From Hwanghaeella sp. (GTDB lineage Bacteria; Pseudomonadota; Alphaproteobacteria; UBA8366; Aestuariispiraceae), in the NCBI GenBank assembly GCA_028282025.1, contig JANQIT010000300.1, positions 1 through 32,997 of the forward strand: a DNA stretch of 32,997 nucleotides. The letters are read 5' to 3'. Of the stretch, positions 16,771 to 27,640 are shown piece by piece; position 1 is the stretch's first letter; every line of letters begins with the position of its first letter. Both the position numbers and the translations under genes were made by a program. The notes under the pieces are model-generated. The model did no database searches. It was not told the DNA's origin and saw only the letters and a program-made list of their open reading frames with translations.

Positions 16771-17931
16771 ATGGCGTCCGACATGCGGGGGAACTGGACC
16801 TTTCCGACAAAAGTCGTCTTCGGTGCGGGCCGCCTGCGCGAATTGCCGAAGGTGCTTGGCAATACCGGTGTCGCCCGGCCGTTGCTCGTGACCGATGCCG
16901 GTATGCGCGATCTGCCGATGATCGCCGATTTGCAGGCCCTTCTGCGCGAAGCCGGTCTGGCCGCCACCCTGTTCTCCGATGTGAAAGGCAACCCTGTCGG
17001 CGTCAATGTGACGGATGGTGTGGAAGCTTTCCGTGCGGGGGGCTGCGATGGGGTGGTTGCGGTCGGCGGCGGCAGCGCCTTGGATGCGGGCAAGGCCGTC
17101 GCCCTGATGGCGGGTCAGGAGCGGCCCTTGTGGGATTTCGAGGAGAAGCCGGGAAACTGGCGGCGCGCCAACCCGGAGGGCATCGCCCCCATCATTGCAA
17201 TTCCCACCACCGCAGGCACCGGCTCGGAAGTTGGGCGGTCGAGCGTGATCGTCAACGAGAAGACGGAGTCCAAGGTCATCATCTTTCATCCCCGCATGCT
17301 GCCATCGACCGTGATCTCCGATCCGGAGCTGACCGTCGGCCTGCCGACGCACATCACGGCGGCCACCGGGCTGGACGCCTTGACCCATTGTTTCGAAGCC
17401 TATTGCGCGCCCGGGTTCCATCCGATGGCTGAGGGGATCGCCCTTAACGGCATGGCCCTGATCAAGGAAGCGTTGCCGGTCGCCTTCAGGGACGGTTCCG
17501 ATATCGAGGCGCGCGGTAAGCTTCTTGCGGCGGCCAGCATGGGGGCGGTGGCGTTTCAGAAAGGGTTGGGCGGTGTGCATGCCATCGCGCACCCGGTCGG
17601 CGCGCTCTATGACACTCATCACGGCCTGACCAATGCGGTGATCCTGCCCTATGTGATGCGCCACAATGCAGACGCCATCGCGGACAAGACGCCGTTGATG
17701 TGCCGGGTTCTGGATCTACCGGGGGCGCGTTTTCAGGATCTCCTAAGCTGGGTCGAGAGCTTCCGCGCCGATCTGGGCATTCCCGAGACTTTGAGAGAAA
17801 TCGGGGTCGATGACGGGCGCGCGGACGACGTCGCCGGTATGGCGGCGGCGGACAATTGCGCCCTCGGCAATCCAACGCCGGTCGACGCGGCCGCGCTGAA
17901 AAGGATCTTCCTGCACGCGCTGGACGGGTAG
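16771..17931 (+). CDS. Iron-containing (group III) alcohol dehydrogenase
   Basis: 386 residues starting at ATG 16771 with GGGAGGGAGCGG upstream. The N-terminal NAD(P) domain has GGCDGVVAVGGGSALDAGK (about 90-108) and the IPTTAGTGSEV block (144-154). The metal site is D202 and H206 (GLDALTHCFEAY), H270 (KGLGGVHAIAHP) and H284 (DTHHGLTNAV), matching the spacing in FucO. Enzymes of this family interconvert short alcohols, lactaldehyde-like compounds or 4-hydroxybutyrate with aldehydes. The gene is convergent with the LacI-type regulator of the sulfonate cluster, so a role with sulfolactaldehyde or a C2/C3 product is possible but not shown. Confidence 0.92.
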   Translation: MASDMRGNWTFPTKVVFGAGRLRELPKVLGNTGVARPLLVTDAGMRDLPMIADLQALLREAGLAATLFSDVKGNPVGVNVTDGVEAFRAGGCDGVVAVGGGSALDAGKAVALMAGQERPLWDFEEKPGNWRRANPEGIAPIIAIPTTAGTGSEVGRSSVIVNEKTESKVIIFHPRMLPSTVISDPELTVGLPTHITAATGLDALTHCFEAYCAPGFHPMAEGIALNGMALIKEALPVAFRDGSDIEARGKLLAAASMGAVAFQKGLGGVHAIAHPVGALYDTHHGLTNAVILPYVMRHNADAIADKTPLMCRVLDLPGARFQDLLSWVESFRADLGIPETLREIGVDDGRADDVAGMAAADNCALGNPTPVDAAALKRIFLHALDG

Positions 17932-17980
17932 CGGCGTTCCGAACGGCCCGGCTCCGGCGGCGGACTTCCGGCGGGTCGCC

Positions 17981-19006
17981 CTATGAAGGGGCGGGACCTG
18001 TCGTTCCGCGGGCCCGCAACTCGGTCGGCAGTTCGCGGCTTTCGACGTCCCGGTCGCCTTCGACCGCGTCGATAAGCGCGTTGGCCGCCTCCATCCCCAT
18101 ATCCGCCGCCGGTACATTCACGGTCGTGATCCCGGGATGCAGTTCCGCCGAGAGGCGGAGGTTGTCGAAGCCGGTGATCGACACGTCCTCGGGAACGGAA
18201 AGGCCCATGGCCTGCGCTTCGAACAAGGCGCCGTAGGCGATGACGTCGTTGCCGCACATGACGGCGGTGGGGGCCGTCCGCATGATCGCCGGAAACGCCT
18301 TCCGGGCCTCGCGGATCGAATAGGCGACCTCCACGACCCTCTCGCCCGGCATATCCAGTCCGTGATGCGCCAGCCGGTCGCGGACGCCGCGCACCCGGTC
18401 CCGCGCCCGGTCGTTCCCGGCCGTGATCCCAGCGAGCATGCCGATCTTCTTATGGCCCAGTTCCACCAGATGATCGACCAGATCGGACATCGCCGCGGCG
18501 TTCGAAAAACCGATATTCGCGGCGGGCGCCTCGATGGAGTGCGCCCACGCACACAGATGCCGAACATCCGCCGCCTTCAGACCGTCAAAACACGCTCTGC
18601 TGTGTTCGTTGCCGACAAGCAGCAGGCCCTCGACGCCGCGCTCGATCATTTTGCGAACAAGGTTCTGTTCCTCCTCCAGATCGTAGTTGGAGAGTGACAG
18701 AAGCAAGGTGTATCCGCGGGCGTGAGCGGCGCGTTCGAAGGCGTTCACGCCTTCCGCGAAGATCGCGTTGTTCAGGGTTGGAATGACCGCGCCCAGGACC
18801 CGTGTGCGGCGCAGGGCAAGCACCCGCGCGGCCTCGTGCGGTACGTAGTTGAGGTCCGCCATCGCGGCCTCAATCCGTTGACGGACCTCGGGCTTCACCA
18901 AGGCGGATCCGTTCAGGACGCGGGAAACCGTTGCCGTGGAGACACCCGCCTCTCTTGCAACGTCTACCTGCGTAATCGATCTCCGCGAAGACAAAATCAA
19001 CCTCAT
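17981..19006 (-). CDS. LacI-family transcriptional regulator, probable HpsR-like regulator of DHPS catabolism
   Basis: About 341 residues from ATG 19006; in-frame ATGs at 19027 and 19054 would lengthen it by 7 or 16 residues, and the last lies between two operators. The N-terminal LacI helix-turn-helix is SITQVDVAREAGVSTATVSRVLNGS (about residues 10-34), with the hinge VLALRRTRVLGAVIPTL and a periplasmic-binding-protein-like sensor domain (about 65-335, with VSITGFDNLRLSAELHPGITTV). Divergent from the TRAP/dehydrogenase/sulfo-lyase operon. In Cupriavidus pinatubonensis the DHPS gene cluster also has a LacI-type regulator (HpsR), so DHPS or a downstream metabolite is the probable inducer. That transfer of function is inference. 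Confidence 0.88.
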   Translation of the reverse strand: MRLILSSRRSITQVDVAREAGVSTATVSRVLNGSALVKPEVRQRIEAAMADLNYVPHEAARVLALRRTRVLGAVIPTLNNAIFAEGVNAFERAAHARGYTLLLSLSNYDLEEEQNLVRKMIERGVEGLLLVGNEHSRACFDGLKAADVRHLCAWAHSIEAPAANIGFSNAAAMSDLVDHLVELGHKKIGMLAGITAGNDRARDRVRGVRDRLAHHGLDMPGERVVEVAYSIREARKAFPAIMRTAPTAVMCGNDVIAYGALFEAQAMGLSVPEDVSITGFDNLRLSAELHPGITTVNVPAADMGMEAANALIDAVEGDRDVESRELPTELRARGTTGPAPS

Positions 19007-19035
19007 ATGCTCATAAAACAGTTGCATCCTACCAG

Positions 19036-19049
19036 TGTATGCCCTTACA
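19036..19049. promoter_or_regulatory. LacI-type operator candidate, copy 1
   Basis: TGTATGCCCTTACA, a near-palindrome (TGTA...TACA arms), just upstream of the regulator coding region. It is the approximate reverse complement of the copy at 19057-19070, and the two start points are 21 bp apart, two helical turns, so two regulator dimers could sit on the same face. Confidence 0.65.
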
Positions 19050-19056
19050 GTCATAA

Positions 19057-19070
19057 TGTAAGCGCATACA
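19057..19070. promoter_or_regulatory. LacI-type operator candidate, copy 2
   Basis: TGTAAGCGCATACA, a palindrome with a central GCGC as is common for LacI-family operators (only one base pair breaks the symmetry). It lies 32 bp before the small membrane-protein gene that opens the sulfonate operon and upstream of the divergent regulator gene. Confidence 0.7.
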
Positions 19071-19101
19071 TCAAGCGATAAAACATAAGGTGATAAACGC
19101 C

Positions 19102-19317
19102 ATGTTTGGAAAAAGAGCGCTACTGATAGCGGGAGGTCTCTTCGCGGTCTTTGCGGCGAATGTCGTGATCGGGAAGATAGCTATCGTGGGCGGAGCGACG
19201 ACGGTGCCGGGGCTCGGCGATGTCGGCGAGTTCCTCGTCCTGTTCGCGGCGGTCATGTTCTTCATCGCCGCCTGCCTCCACAAAGAACGTACCGAAAACC
19301 AAAACAAAGACGAATAG
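19102..19317 (+). CDS. Small membrane protein opening the TRAP/sulfonate operon
   Basis: 71 residues from ATG 19102, with AAGGTG about 8 nt upstream; a GTG at 19090 would add four residues but has no ribosome site. Two hydrophobic helices are seen: ALLIAGGLFAVFAANVVIG (about 6-24) and EFLVLFAAVMFFIAACL (about 43-59), followed by a charged tail HKERTENQNKDE. It lies directly between the operators and the TRAP binding-protein gene, 24 bp before it, and so is probably co-transcribed. I do not recognise a family; a small accessory subunit of the transporter is one idea, without proof. Confidence 0.75.
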   Translation: MFGKRALLIAGGLFAVFAANVVIGKIAIVGGATTVPGLGDVGEFLVLFAAVMFFIAACLHKERTENQNKDE

Positions 19318-19341
19318 TCCATATCGGGACAGGAGGAATTC

Positions 19342-20493
19342 ATGACAAAACGCGTGGAAGACGGGCCGAAGTCTGAGGAGCGCCGTCGTTTTTTTGAGAC
19401 ATCGATCAAGTACGGCTTCACCGCCGCCGTCGTCGCGGGCGCCGCGGGAACCTTGCTCAGCTCCGAAGCAACGGCGCAGACGGCCAAGGAAGAAAAAGAA
19501 CGTCAGAGCGCGGCCGACCATGTCATGACGATCGCGACCGCCTACATTCTTGGCGCAACGCGCAGCTATCCGATTATGCAGTTGGACTTCAAGGAGAACA
19601 TTCAGAACGCCACGAACGGCAAAGTCTATGTAAAGCTTGCACCGGGCGGTCAGTTGGGCGCCGGCGGGGCGCTCGCGCAGAAGGTTCAGAACGGCACCAT
19701 TCAGGCCGCGCAGCACTCGCTGTCCAACTTCGCGCCGTTCGCGCCGGTCGTCGACCTGATCAACCTTCCCTATTTCTGCGGTGCGAACCAGAAATTCGTA
19801 AACCTGGTGAATTCCGAGGCTTGGAAAACAGCCGTCAATCCGCAGGTGGAAGCGAAGGGCTTCAAGCCGCTATGGTATGTGGTGATCGATCCCCGCGTGG
19901 TGGCCTTGCGCAAGGGCGGCGACGGTCCGATCAAGACGCCCGCCGATCTGTCCGGCATCAAGTTCCGGGTGCCGGGTTCGAAGATGCTGCAGCAGTATTA
20001 CCGCATGATCGGTGCCAACCCGACGCCCGTGGCGTGGGGTGAGACGCCGTCCGCCATCAAGCAGGGTGTGGCCGATGCACTCGACCCGGCGGTCGGTGCG
20101 CTGCATGTCTTCGGCTTCAAGGATATTCTGTCCTGGGTGACCTTCTCCCAAGCTGTGCCGGACAGCCAGGTCTATTCCTGTAACCTGGAATGGTTCAACG
20201 GCCTGCCGGGCGATGTTCAGGAAGGGATTGAGTTCGCTTCCGAAATCACGGCGCAGCAGAACCTGGCCAAAGTACCCTCGTCCCGCAATTACGCCATGGC
20301 GGAAATGCGCAAGGCGGGCGTGCAGTTCTACTCGTTGAGCTCCGACGAGTTGGGCGCCTGGTCCGAAGCCGGCGGCTATCAGCGGTCCGAATGGGATGGC
20401 TTCAAAAAGGACCTCGCCGGTTCGATGGACGCCTTCGCCAAGCTGGAAGAAGGCGCTTTAACCCAAAGCCGTCTCTACGTTCACGACGCGTAG
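19342..20493 (+). CDS. TRAP transporter substrate-binding protein (DctP-like, probable HpsK)
   Basis: 383 residues from ATG 19342 with AGGAGGAATTC, a near-ideal ribosome site. The N-terminus has ERRRFF (13-18) followed by a hydrophobic stretch (about 25-40) and ATAQT, resembling a twin-arginine signal peptide. The mature part has the DctP core: a first strand HVMTIATAYILGATRSYP, and LSGIKFRVPGSKM carrying the conserved Arg that holds the substrate's acidic group in this family. With DctQ- and DctM-like genes downstream it forms a sodium/proton-driven importer. The neighbouring DHPS-degradation enzymes make 2,3-dihydroxypropane-1-sulfonate the likely ligand; Ruegeria-type clusters call this HpsK. 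The symbol is left blank because substrate is inferred. Confidence 0.92.
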   Translation: MTKRVEDGPKSEERRRFFETSIKYGFTAAVVAGAAGTLLSSEATAQTAKEEKERQSAADHVMTIATAYILGATRSYPIMQLDFKENIQNATNGKVYVKLAPGGQLGAGGALAQKVQNGTIQAAQHSLSNFAPFAPVVDLINLPYFCGANQKFVNLVNSEAWKTAVNPQVEAKGFKPLWYVVIDPRVVALRKGGDGPIKTPADLSGIKFRVPGSKMLQQYYRMIGANPTPVAWGETPSAIKQGVADALDPAVGALHVFGFKDILSWVTFSQAVPDSQVYSCNLEWFNGLPGDVQEGIEFASEITAQQNLAKVPSSRNYAMAEMRKAGVQFYSLSSDELGAWSEAGGYQRSEWDGFKKDLAGSMDAFAKLEEGALTQSRLYVHDA

Positions 20494-20505
20494 GATGTCA
20501 CGGAT

Positions 20506-20532
20506 GAAGGGGCGGTGAGCCGCCGCCCCTTC
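20506..20532 (+). terminator. Hairpin between TRAP binding-protein gene and the small membrane subunit gene
   Basis: GAAGGGGCGG (20506-20515) pairs with CCGCCCCTTC (20523-20532) with a 7-nt loop. There is no T-run. Such hairpins after binding-protein genes usually protect or attenuate the mRNA so that the binding protein is made in excess over the membrane subunits. Confidence 0.6.
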
Positions 20533-20609
20533 GTTCCCGGAAACGGTAAAGTGCAGGGGCGCGGTTTCGCCGCCGTCAATGGCGAACTGCGCCGCGGGGA
20601 GAAGGCCTC

Positions 20610-21137
20610 ATGACCGGCCAAAATTCCATTTGGAAACGTCTGGACGAGAATGCCGAGCGATGGATGCTGCTCGGATTCTACGGGATGATTGTCGCCACAA
20701 TCGTGGTGGAGGTGGTCAGGCGTTTCATTCTGTCTTATTCCTCGATATGGGGTGAAGAGATTGCGCGGTACGCCTTCATTTATCTCGCATGGGTCGGCGC
20801 TTCCGCCGCGGTCAAGGATCGCGCCCATATCCGGATCGATGTAATCATGCATTACCTGTCCCGGCGGGCGAAGGCGATAGTCTATCTGCTGGGCGATTTC
20901 TGCATGCTCGCCATGGCCGTCCTGGCGCTCTACACGGCGCTCGAGTCGATCAGTATCTCCATCAAGTTCGGTTCTGTAACGCACGGATTGAGGATTAGCT
21001 TGGCCTGGTTCCTGGCGGCGGTTCCGCTCGGATTTTCCTTGATGCTCTTCCGTCTGCTGCAATCGATCTGGCGCGACCTCAACGATCTGCGGTACGGCCG
21101 CGACGTGTATGAGGGCGCGAAGATGTTCGACGAGTAG
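20610..21137 (+). CDS. TRAP transporter small membrane subunit (DctQ-like, probable HpsL)
   Basis: 175 residues from ATG 20610, preceded by GGGGAGAAGG. Four membrane helices are visible (WMLLGFYGMIVATIVVEVV; EIARYAFIYLAWVGASAAV; AIVYLLGDFCMLAMAVLALY; ISLAWFLAAVPLGFSLMLF), the standard DctQ topology. The EEIARYAFIYLAWVGA block between helices one and two is typical of the family. It bridges the binding protein and the large channel subunit encoded 8 bp downstream. Confidence 0.92.
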   Translation: MTGQNSIWKRLDENAERWMLLGFYGMIVATIVVEVVRRFILSYSSIWGEEIARYAFIYLAWVGASAAVKDRAHIRIDVIMHYLSRRAKAIVYLLGDFCMLAMAVLALYTALESISISIKFGSVTHGLRISLAWFLAAVPLGFSLMLFRLLQSIWRDLNDLRYGRDVYEGAKMFDE

Positions 21138-21145
21138 GAAAAATC

Positions 21146-23795
<2,650 letters not shown>

Positions 23796-23798
23796 ACC

Positions 23799-24557
23799 AT
23801 GTCGCTCTTCGATCTGTCCGGCCGTATAGCCTGCGTCACCGGGGCCAGCTCTGGGATCGGCAAGGCGCTGGCGGCGGCTTTTGCCGATGCCGGCGCATTG
23901 GTCGTCGGCGTTGCGCGCCGCGCACCGGCCCTGGCCGAATGGGTTGAAGAGGTTGAAGCGAGAGGCGGTATGGTTGCCGGTATACAGGCCGACGTCGCCG
24001 ACCTTCACACTGTCGATGAAATCGCGGGCAGGGTTGCCGTTCCCTTCGGCAGTCCCGACATCCTGATCAACGCCGCGGGCGTCAATCTGCGCGAAGCGGC
24101 AGCCGATGTCTCGCCGGATAGTTGGCGGGCCACACTCGACATAAATCTGACCGCGCCGTTCTTCCTGGCCCGCGCGCTGGCGCCGGCGATGCGGGAAAGG
24201 GGTTGGGGAAAAATCATCAACATCGCCTCGTTGCAGTCGGAACGGGCGTTTCCAAACAGCATCGCCTATGGCGCGTCCAAGGGCGGGGTCGCGCAACTGA
24301 CCCGCGCCATGGCTGAGGAATGGTCCCGGCACGGCATCGGTTGCAATGCGATTGCGCCGGGTTTCTTCCCGACGGAACTGACGGCCCCGGTCTTCGGTAA
24401 TGACGAGGCGGTGGCCCGTAACGCGGCGCAGACCTGTATCGGGCGCAACGGCGTGCTGGACGACCTGATCGGTCCCGCTATCTTTCTGGCGTCCACGGCG
24501 TCGGACTATGTCACGGGGCAGGTTCTGTATGTCGATGGCGGCTTTACCGCGAAGTGA
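23799..24557 (+). CDS. Short-chain dehydrogenase/reductase, probable DHPS 2-dehydrogenase (HpsO/HpsP-like)
   Basis: 252 residues from ATG 23799, 3 bp after the hpsN stop. The NAD(P) motif is TGASSGIG (14-21), the NAAG motif is at 91-94, and the catalytic set is S144 with Y157 and K161 (AYGASKGG). The C-terminus YVTGQVLYVDGGF is standard for classical SDRs. In the Cupriavidus DHPS cluster two dehydrogenases (HpsO, HpsP) provide DHPS 2-dehydrogenase activity, proposed to convert the (S) to the (R) enantiomer through a 2-oxo intermediate. This SDR and the adjacent zinc enzyme are well placed for that pair. Which of the two names applies I cannot say. Confidence 0.88.
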   Translation: MSLFDLSGRIACVTGASSGIGKALAAAFADAGALVVGVARRAPALAEWVEEVEARGGMVAGIQADVADLHTVDEIAGRVAVPFGSPDILINAAGVNLREAAADVSPDSWRATLDINLTAPFFLARALAPAMRERGWGKIINIASLQSERAFPNSIAYGASKGGVAQLTRAMAEEWSRHGIGCNAIAPGFFPTELTAPVFGNDEAVARNAAQTCIGRNGVLDDLIGPAIFLASTASDYVTGQVLYVDGGFTAK

Positions 24558-24564
24558 GGAATGA

Positions 24565-25551
24565 ATGAAGGCGCTTGTCTATACGAACACGATGGAAACC
24601 CAATACCGGGAGGAGCCGGATCCGACGCCTGCGGCGGGGGACGCCTTGATTTCGGTCGACGCGGTGGGGATCTGCGGTTCCGACATGCATGCATGGCACG
24701 GGCACGATCCGCGCCGGGTTCCGCCGCTGATTCTGGGCCACGAGGCATGCGGCACTGTCCTGGAAGGGGCCGTGCCGGGACAGCGCGTTGTGCTGAACCC
24801 GCTGATTGCCTGCGGTGTCTGTGAATATTGCGAAGCGGGCCGGGCGAACCTTTGCCCGAACCGCGAGATGGTCGGCATGCGCCTGCCGGGCGCTTTCGCG
24901 GACAGGCTGGTCATTCCTGAAAAGAACCTGATCCCGGTGCCGGACGGGATGGACCCGGCGCACGCCGCCCTGACGGAACCCTGCGCGACCGCCTGGCACG
25001 CGCTGTTTCTGGCGGCCCGCGCCTGCTGGCGTCCTTTGCCGGAATGCCAGGCGCTCGTTATCGGCGGCGGCTCCGTCGGGCTCCTCGGGGCGCTGATCCT
25101 CAAGGCATGGGGGGCGGCGAAGATTGCCTTGGCGGAGACGAATCCGTTGCGCCGCGACACCGTCGCGTCGGCGGGGATCGACGTGTTCGATCCCATCGAG
25201 GAGCCTGCGGAGGCGGCGGGCTTCGATCTTGTGCTCGATGCGGTCGGGGCGGCGGCGACGCGCGCGGCCTCCATAGCGGCGGTCGCACCGGGCGGTGTGA
25301 TCGCCCATGTCGGCTTACAGGAATGGGCGGGCGATTTCGACGCGCGCACCGTGACGCTTTCGGAGATCAGTTTCGTCGGCGTCTATACCTATACGATGAC
25401 CGATCTGCGCGCCTCCATGCTGGCCCTGCATGACGGGCGGCTCGGCGATCTCGGTTGGATCGAACAACGCCCGTTGTCCGACGGCGCGCAGGCTTTCCAC
25501 GATCTGGACGCCGGCAGGACACCTGCCGCGAAGATCATCCTTAAACCCTGA
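24565..25551 (+). CDS. Zinc-dependent MDR alcohol dehydrogenase, probable DHPS 2-dehydrogenase (HpsO/HpsP-like)
   Basis: 328 residues. ATG 24565 is chosen because GAGGA lies just upstream and MKALVYT is the usual start; an ATG at 24561 is out of frame. Catalytic zinc residues are C37 (GICGSD), H59 and E60 (GHEACG); the structural zinc is held by C83, C86, C89 and C97. The nucleotide-binding glycine motif is VIGGGSVGLLGALIL (about 165-179). It lies 7 bp after the SDR gene, so both are translated from the same message. Expected to oxidise or reduce the C2 hydroxyl/ketone of DHPS, by analogy to HpsO/HpsP; another polyol-sulfonate is possible. Confidence 0.88.
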   Translation: MKALVYTNTMETQYREEPDPTPAAGDALISVDAVGICGSDMHAWHGHDPRRVPPLILGHEACGTVLEGAVPGQRVVLNPLIACGVCEYCEAGRANLCPNREMVGMRLPGAFADRLVIPEKNLIPVPDGMDPAHAALTEPCATAWHALFLAARACWRPLPECQALVIGGGSVGLLGALILKAWGAAKIALAETNPLRRDTVASAGIDVFDPIEEPAEAAGFDLVLDAVGAAATRAASIAAVAPGGVIAHVGLQEWAGDFDARTVTLSEISFVGVYTYTMTDLRASMLALHDGRLGDLGWIEQRPLSDGAQAFHDLDAGRTPAAKIILKP

Positions 25552-25583
25552 CCGAAGTAGAAAGAAACAAAGAAAGGTACCTC

Positions 25584-25871
25584 ATGAGTGCACCGGATTT
25601 TCTTGTCCATGACGACGGCGACAATGTCGGCGTTATCGTTGTGGAAGGGGTTTCGGCGGGCCAGGAACTGACCGGCCTGCTGATGACCACGCAAAGCTCG
25701 ATCGTGATTGAATCGCTGTCGAACATTCCGCTGGGACACAAGATCGCGCTGACCGATCTGGCCGACGGCGACACGATCATTAAATACGATCATGACATCG
25801 GAAAGGTCGTTGCGCCCATCAAGAAGGGCGAGCACGCCCACGTGCATAATGTGAAGACGAAAAGGTGGTAG
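25584..25871 (+). CDS. suyA: (R)-sulfolactate sulfo-lyase small subunit
   Basis: 95 residues from ATG 25584, with AAAGG upstream. It is a free-standing SAF domain as found at the N-terminus of altronate/galactarate dehydratases, ending in [20 protein letters not shown] and [10 protein letters not shown]. With the large subunit encoded 4 bp downstream it forms sulfolactate sulfo-lyase (EC 4.4.1.24), which splits sulfolactate into pyruvate and sulfite. Split two-gene UxaA-like enzymes next to hpsN-type dehydrogenases are SuyAB. Altronate dehydratase is the main alternative but no uronate genes are present. Confidence 0.87.
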   Translation: MSAPDFLVHDDGDNVGVIVVEGVSAGQELTGLLMTTQSSIVIESLSNIPLGHKIALTDLADGDTIIKYDHDIGKVVAPIKKGEHAHVHNVKTKRW

Positions 25872-25875
25872 TCTG

Positions 25876-27054
25876 ATGGGAAGCAATGGATCAATGGAAT
25901 TCCTGGGATACCGCCGCGAAAACGGCCGGGTCGGGGTGCGAAACCATGTCGTCATCCTGCCGCTGGACGATCTGTCGAATGCTGCGGCGGAGAAGGTCGC
26001 GAACAATATAGACGGCTGTATCGCGCTGCCGCACCATTACGGCCGGTTGCAGTTCGGCGAGGATCTGGAACTGCATTTCCGGACCCTGATCGGGACCGGC
26101 AGCAACCCGAACGTCTCCGCCGTAATCGTGATCGGGATCGAGCCGGTCTGGACCGGACGGGTGGTGGACGGTATCGCCGCGACCGGCAAACCCGTGGAGG
26201 GGTTCGCCATCGAAGGGCATGGTGAAATCGCAATCGTGGCCAACGCATCCCGCAAGGCGGTGGAGTTCGTGCAGCGCGCCAGCGAGCAGCAACGCGAGCC
26301 CTGCGCAATGAACGAGCTTTGGGTTTCCACCAAATGCGGGGAAAGCGATACGACATCCGGCCTGGCGTCGAATCCGACGGTGGGGAATTTCATCGACAAG
26401 GTCGATCCCCTGGGGGCGACGACCTGTTTCGGGGAAACCTCCGAACTGACCGGGGCGGAGCAGGTCTGCGCCACTCGCGCGGCGTCGCCGGAAGCCGCCG
26501 AGAAATTCATGGCCACCTGGCAGGCCTATATGGACGAGGTGATTGAGCCGCATAAAACCTCTGACCTCTCCGACAGTCAGCCGACCAAAGGGAACATCGC
26601 GGGCGGATTGACGACGATTGAGGAAAAGGCCTTCGGCAACCTCCAGAAAATCGGCAAAAGCACCAAGTTCATCGATGTGCTGGGCCCGGCGGAGGCCCCG
26701 GCCAAAGGGGCCGGCCTCTATTTCATGGATACTTCCTCGGCGGCGGCGGAATGCGTGACGCTTCAGGCAGCGGCGGGATTTGTCGTGCACCTGTTCCCGA
26801 CGGGGCAGGGCAACATTATCGGCAACCCCATCGAGCCGGTGATTAAGCTGACGGCGAATCCGAAAACCGCACGCGAGATGGGCGAGCATGTCGATCTGGA
26901 CGTGTCCGGAATCCTGCGCGGCGAGATGACCTTGGATGAAGCCGGGGATGCCCTGATCGACATCACCCTGCGGACGTGCAACGGACGTCTCACTAAGGCG
27001 GAGGCGTTGAAGCACCGCGAGTTCGTTATGACAAAGCTTTACCGCAGCGCTTGA
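25876..27054 (+). CDS. suyB: (R)-sulfolactate sulfo-lyase large subunit
   Basis: 392 residues from ATG 25876; a second in-frame ATG at 25894 sits just before the family's opening [21 protein letters not shown]. Homologous to the C-terminal catalytic part of UxaA/GarD dehydratases. Conserved blocks include the cysteine-bearing [22 protein letters not shown] (about 155-176), [14 protein letters not shown], and [19 protein letters not shown]. With SuyA it releases sulfite from sulfolactate, the desulfonation step of the DHPS pathway. A sulfite exporter or oxidase would be expected elsewhere; none is in the window. Confidence 0.88.
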   Translation: MGSNGSMEFLGYRRENGRVGVRNHVVILPLDDLSNAAAEKVANNIDGCIALPHHYGRLQFGEDLELHFRTLIGTGSNPNVSAVIVIGIEPVWTGRVVDGIAATGKPVEGFAIEGHGEIAIVANASRKAVEFVQRASEQQREPCAMNELWVSTKCGESDTTSGLASNPTVGNFIDKVDPLGATTCFGETSELTGAEQVCATRAASPEAAEKFMATWQAYMDEVIEPHKTSDLSDSQPTKGNIAGGLTTIEEKAFGNLQKIGKSTKFIDVLGPAEAPAKGAGLYFMDTSSAAAECVTLQAAAGFVVHLFPTGQGNIIGNPIEPVIKLTANPKTAREMGEHVDLDVSGILRGEMTLDEAGDALIDITLRTCNGRLTKAEALKHREFVMTKLYRSA

Positions 27055-27076
27055 ACAGGGAGGCTTGCGGTAGGCC

Positions 27077-27098
27077 GGGTGACGCTGCGGCGTCACCC
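27077..27098 (+). terminator. Hairpin between suyB and the universal stress protein gene
   Basis: GGGTGACGC (27077-27085) and GCGTCACCC (27090-27098) form a perfect 9-bp stem with a 4-nt loop 22 bp after suyB. No T-run follows, and the next gene starts 23 bp later, so it may attenuate rather than end the transcript. Confidence 0.5.
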
Positions 27099-27121
27099 AG
27101 CGCCCTTAAAGGAAACGGCCC

Positions 27122-27526
27122 ATGTATAACTGTATTATAGCGGCCATCGGCCTCAGCCATGGCCATGGACCGCGCACCATGGAAATGGCGCGCCTGCTGA
27201 AGGCGGATGGCGGCAAGATCCACGCCGTCCATGTCTTGGAGCCGGTGCCCGGCTTCGCCAGCAATTATCTGCCCGACGGCCATGAAAGAACGGTGCGCAA
27301 GAACGCCATCGCCGCCGTCGAAGAGCGGATCGGCGAGGCGCGCGACGCGGAGGTTGCGATTCTCCAAGGTTATCCGGGCATGACATTGACGGAATATGCC
27401 GAAGAGATCGGTGCGGATTGCATCATCGTGGGCTCGCACAAGCCGGATTTGCAGGATTACCTGCTCGGCTCCACCGCGGCCCGGGTGGTCCGGCATGCAC
27501 CCTGTTCGGTGCATGTCCTGCGATAA
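27122..27526 (+). CDS. Universal stress protein (UspA family)
   Basis: 134 residues from ATG 27122 with AAAGGAAA upstream. The UspA fold is seen from the first strand (CIIAAIGLSHG) to the C-terminal nucleotide-binding block IIVGSHKPDLQDYLLGSTAARVVRHAPCSVHVL, which fits the G-2x-G-9x-G(S/T) ATP-binding pattern. Single-domain Usp proteins are often encoded with TRAP transporters, where TeaD, for example, modulates transport. It probably belongs to the sulfonate operon. Confidence 0.9.
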   Translation: MYNCIIAAIGLSHGHGPRTMEMARLLKADGGKIHAVHVLEPVPGFASNYLPDGHERTVRKNAIAAVEERIGEARDAEVAILQGYPGMTLTEYAEEIGADCIIVGSHKPDLQDYLLGSTAARVVRHAPCSVHVLR

Positions 27527-27640
27527 CGGATTCCGGCGTAACCGCCCGGTCCTGGCTTGAGAAAACAAGGCCCAACGAATAGCGCCGCCGAAACCGTGCT
27601 ACACTAACGCCTTCCCACTATCGGAAAAAAGGGGGGCGGC

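Noticed and set aside
25584-27054. Altronate dehydratase (UxaA)
   Set aside because: The protein is split into two genes as in SuyAB and lies with hpsN-like and TRAP genes; no hexuronate genes are present.
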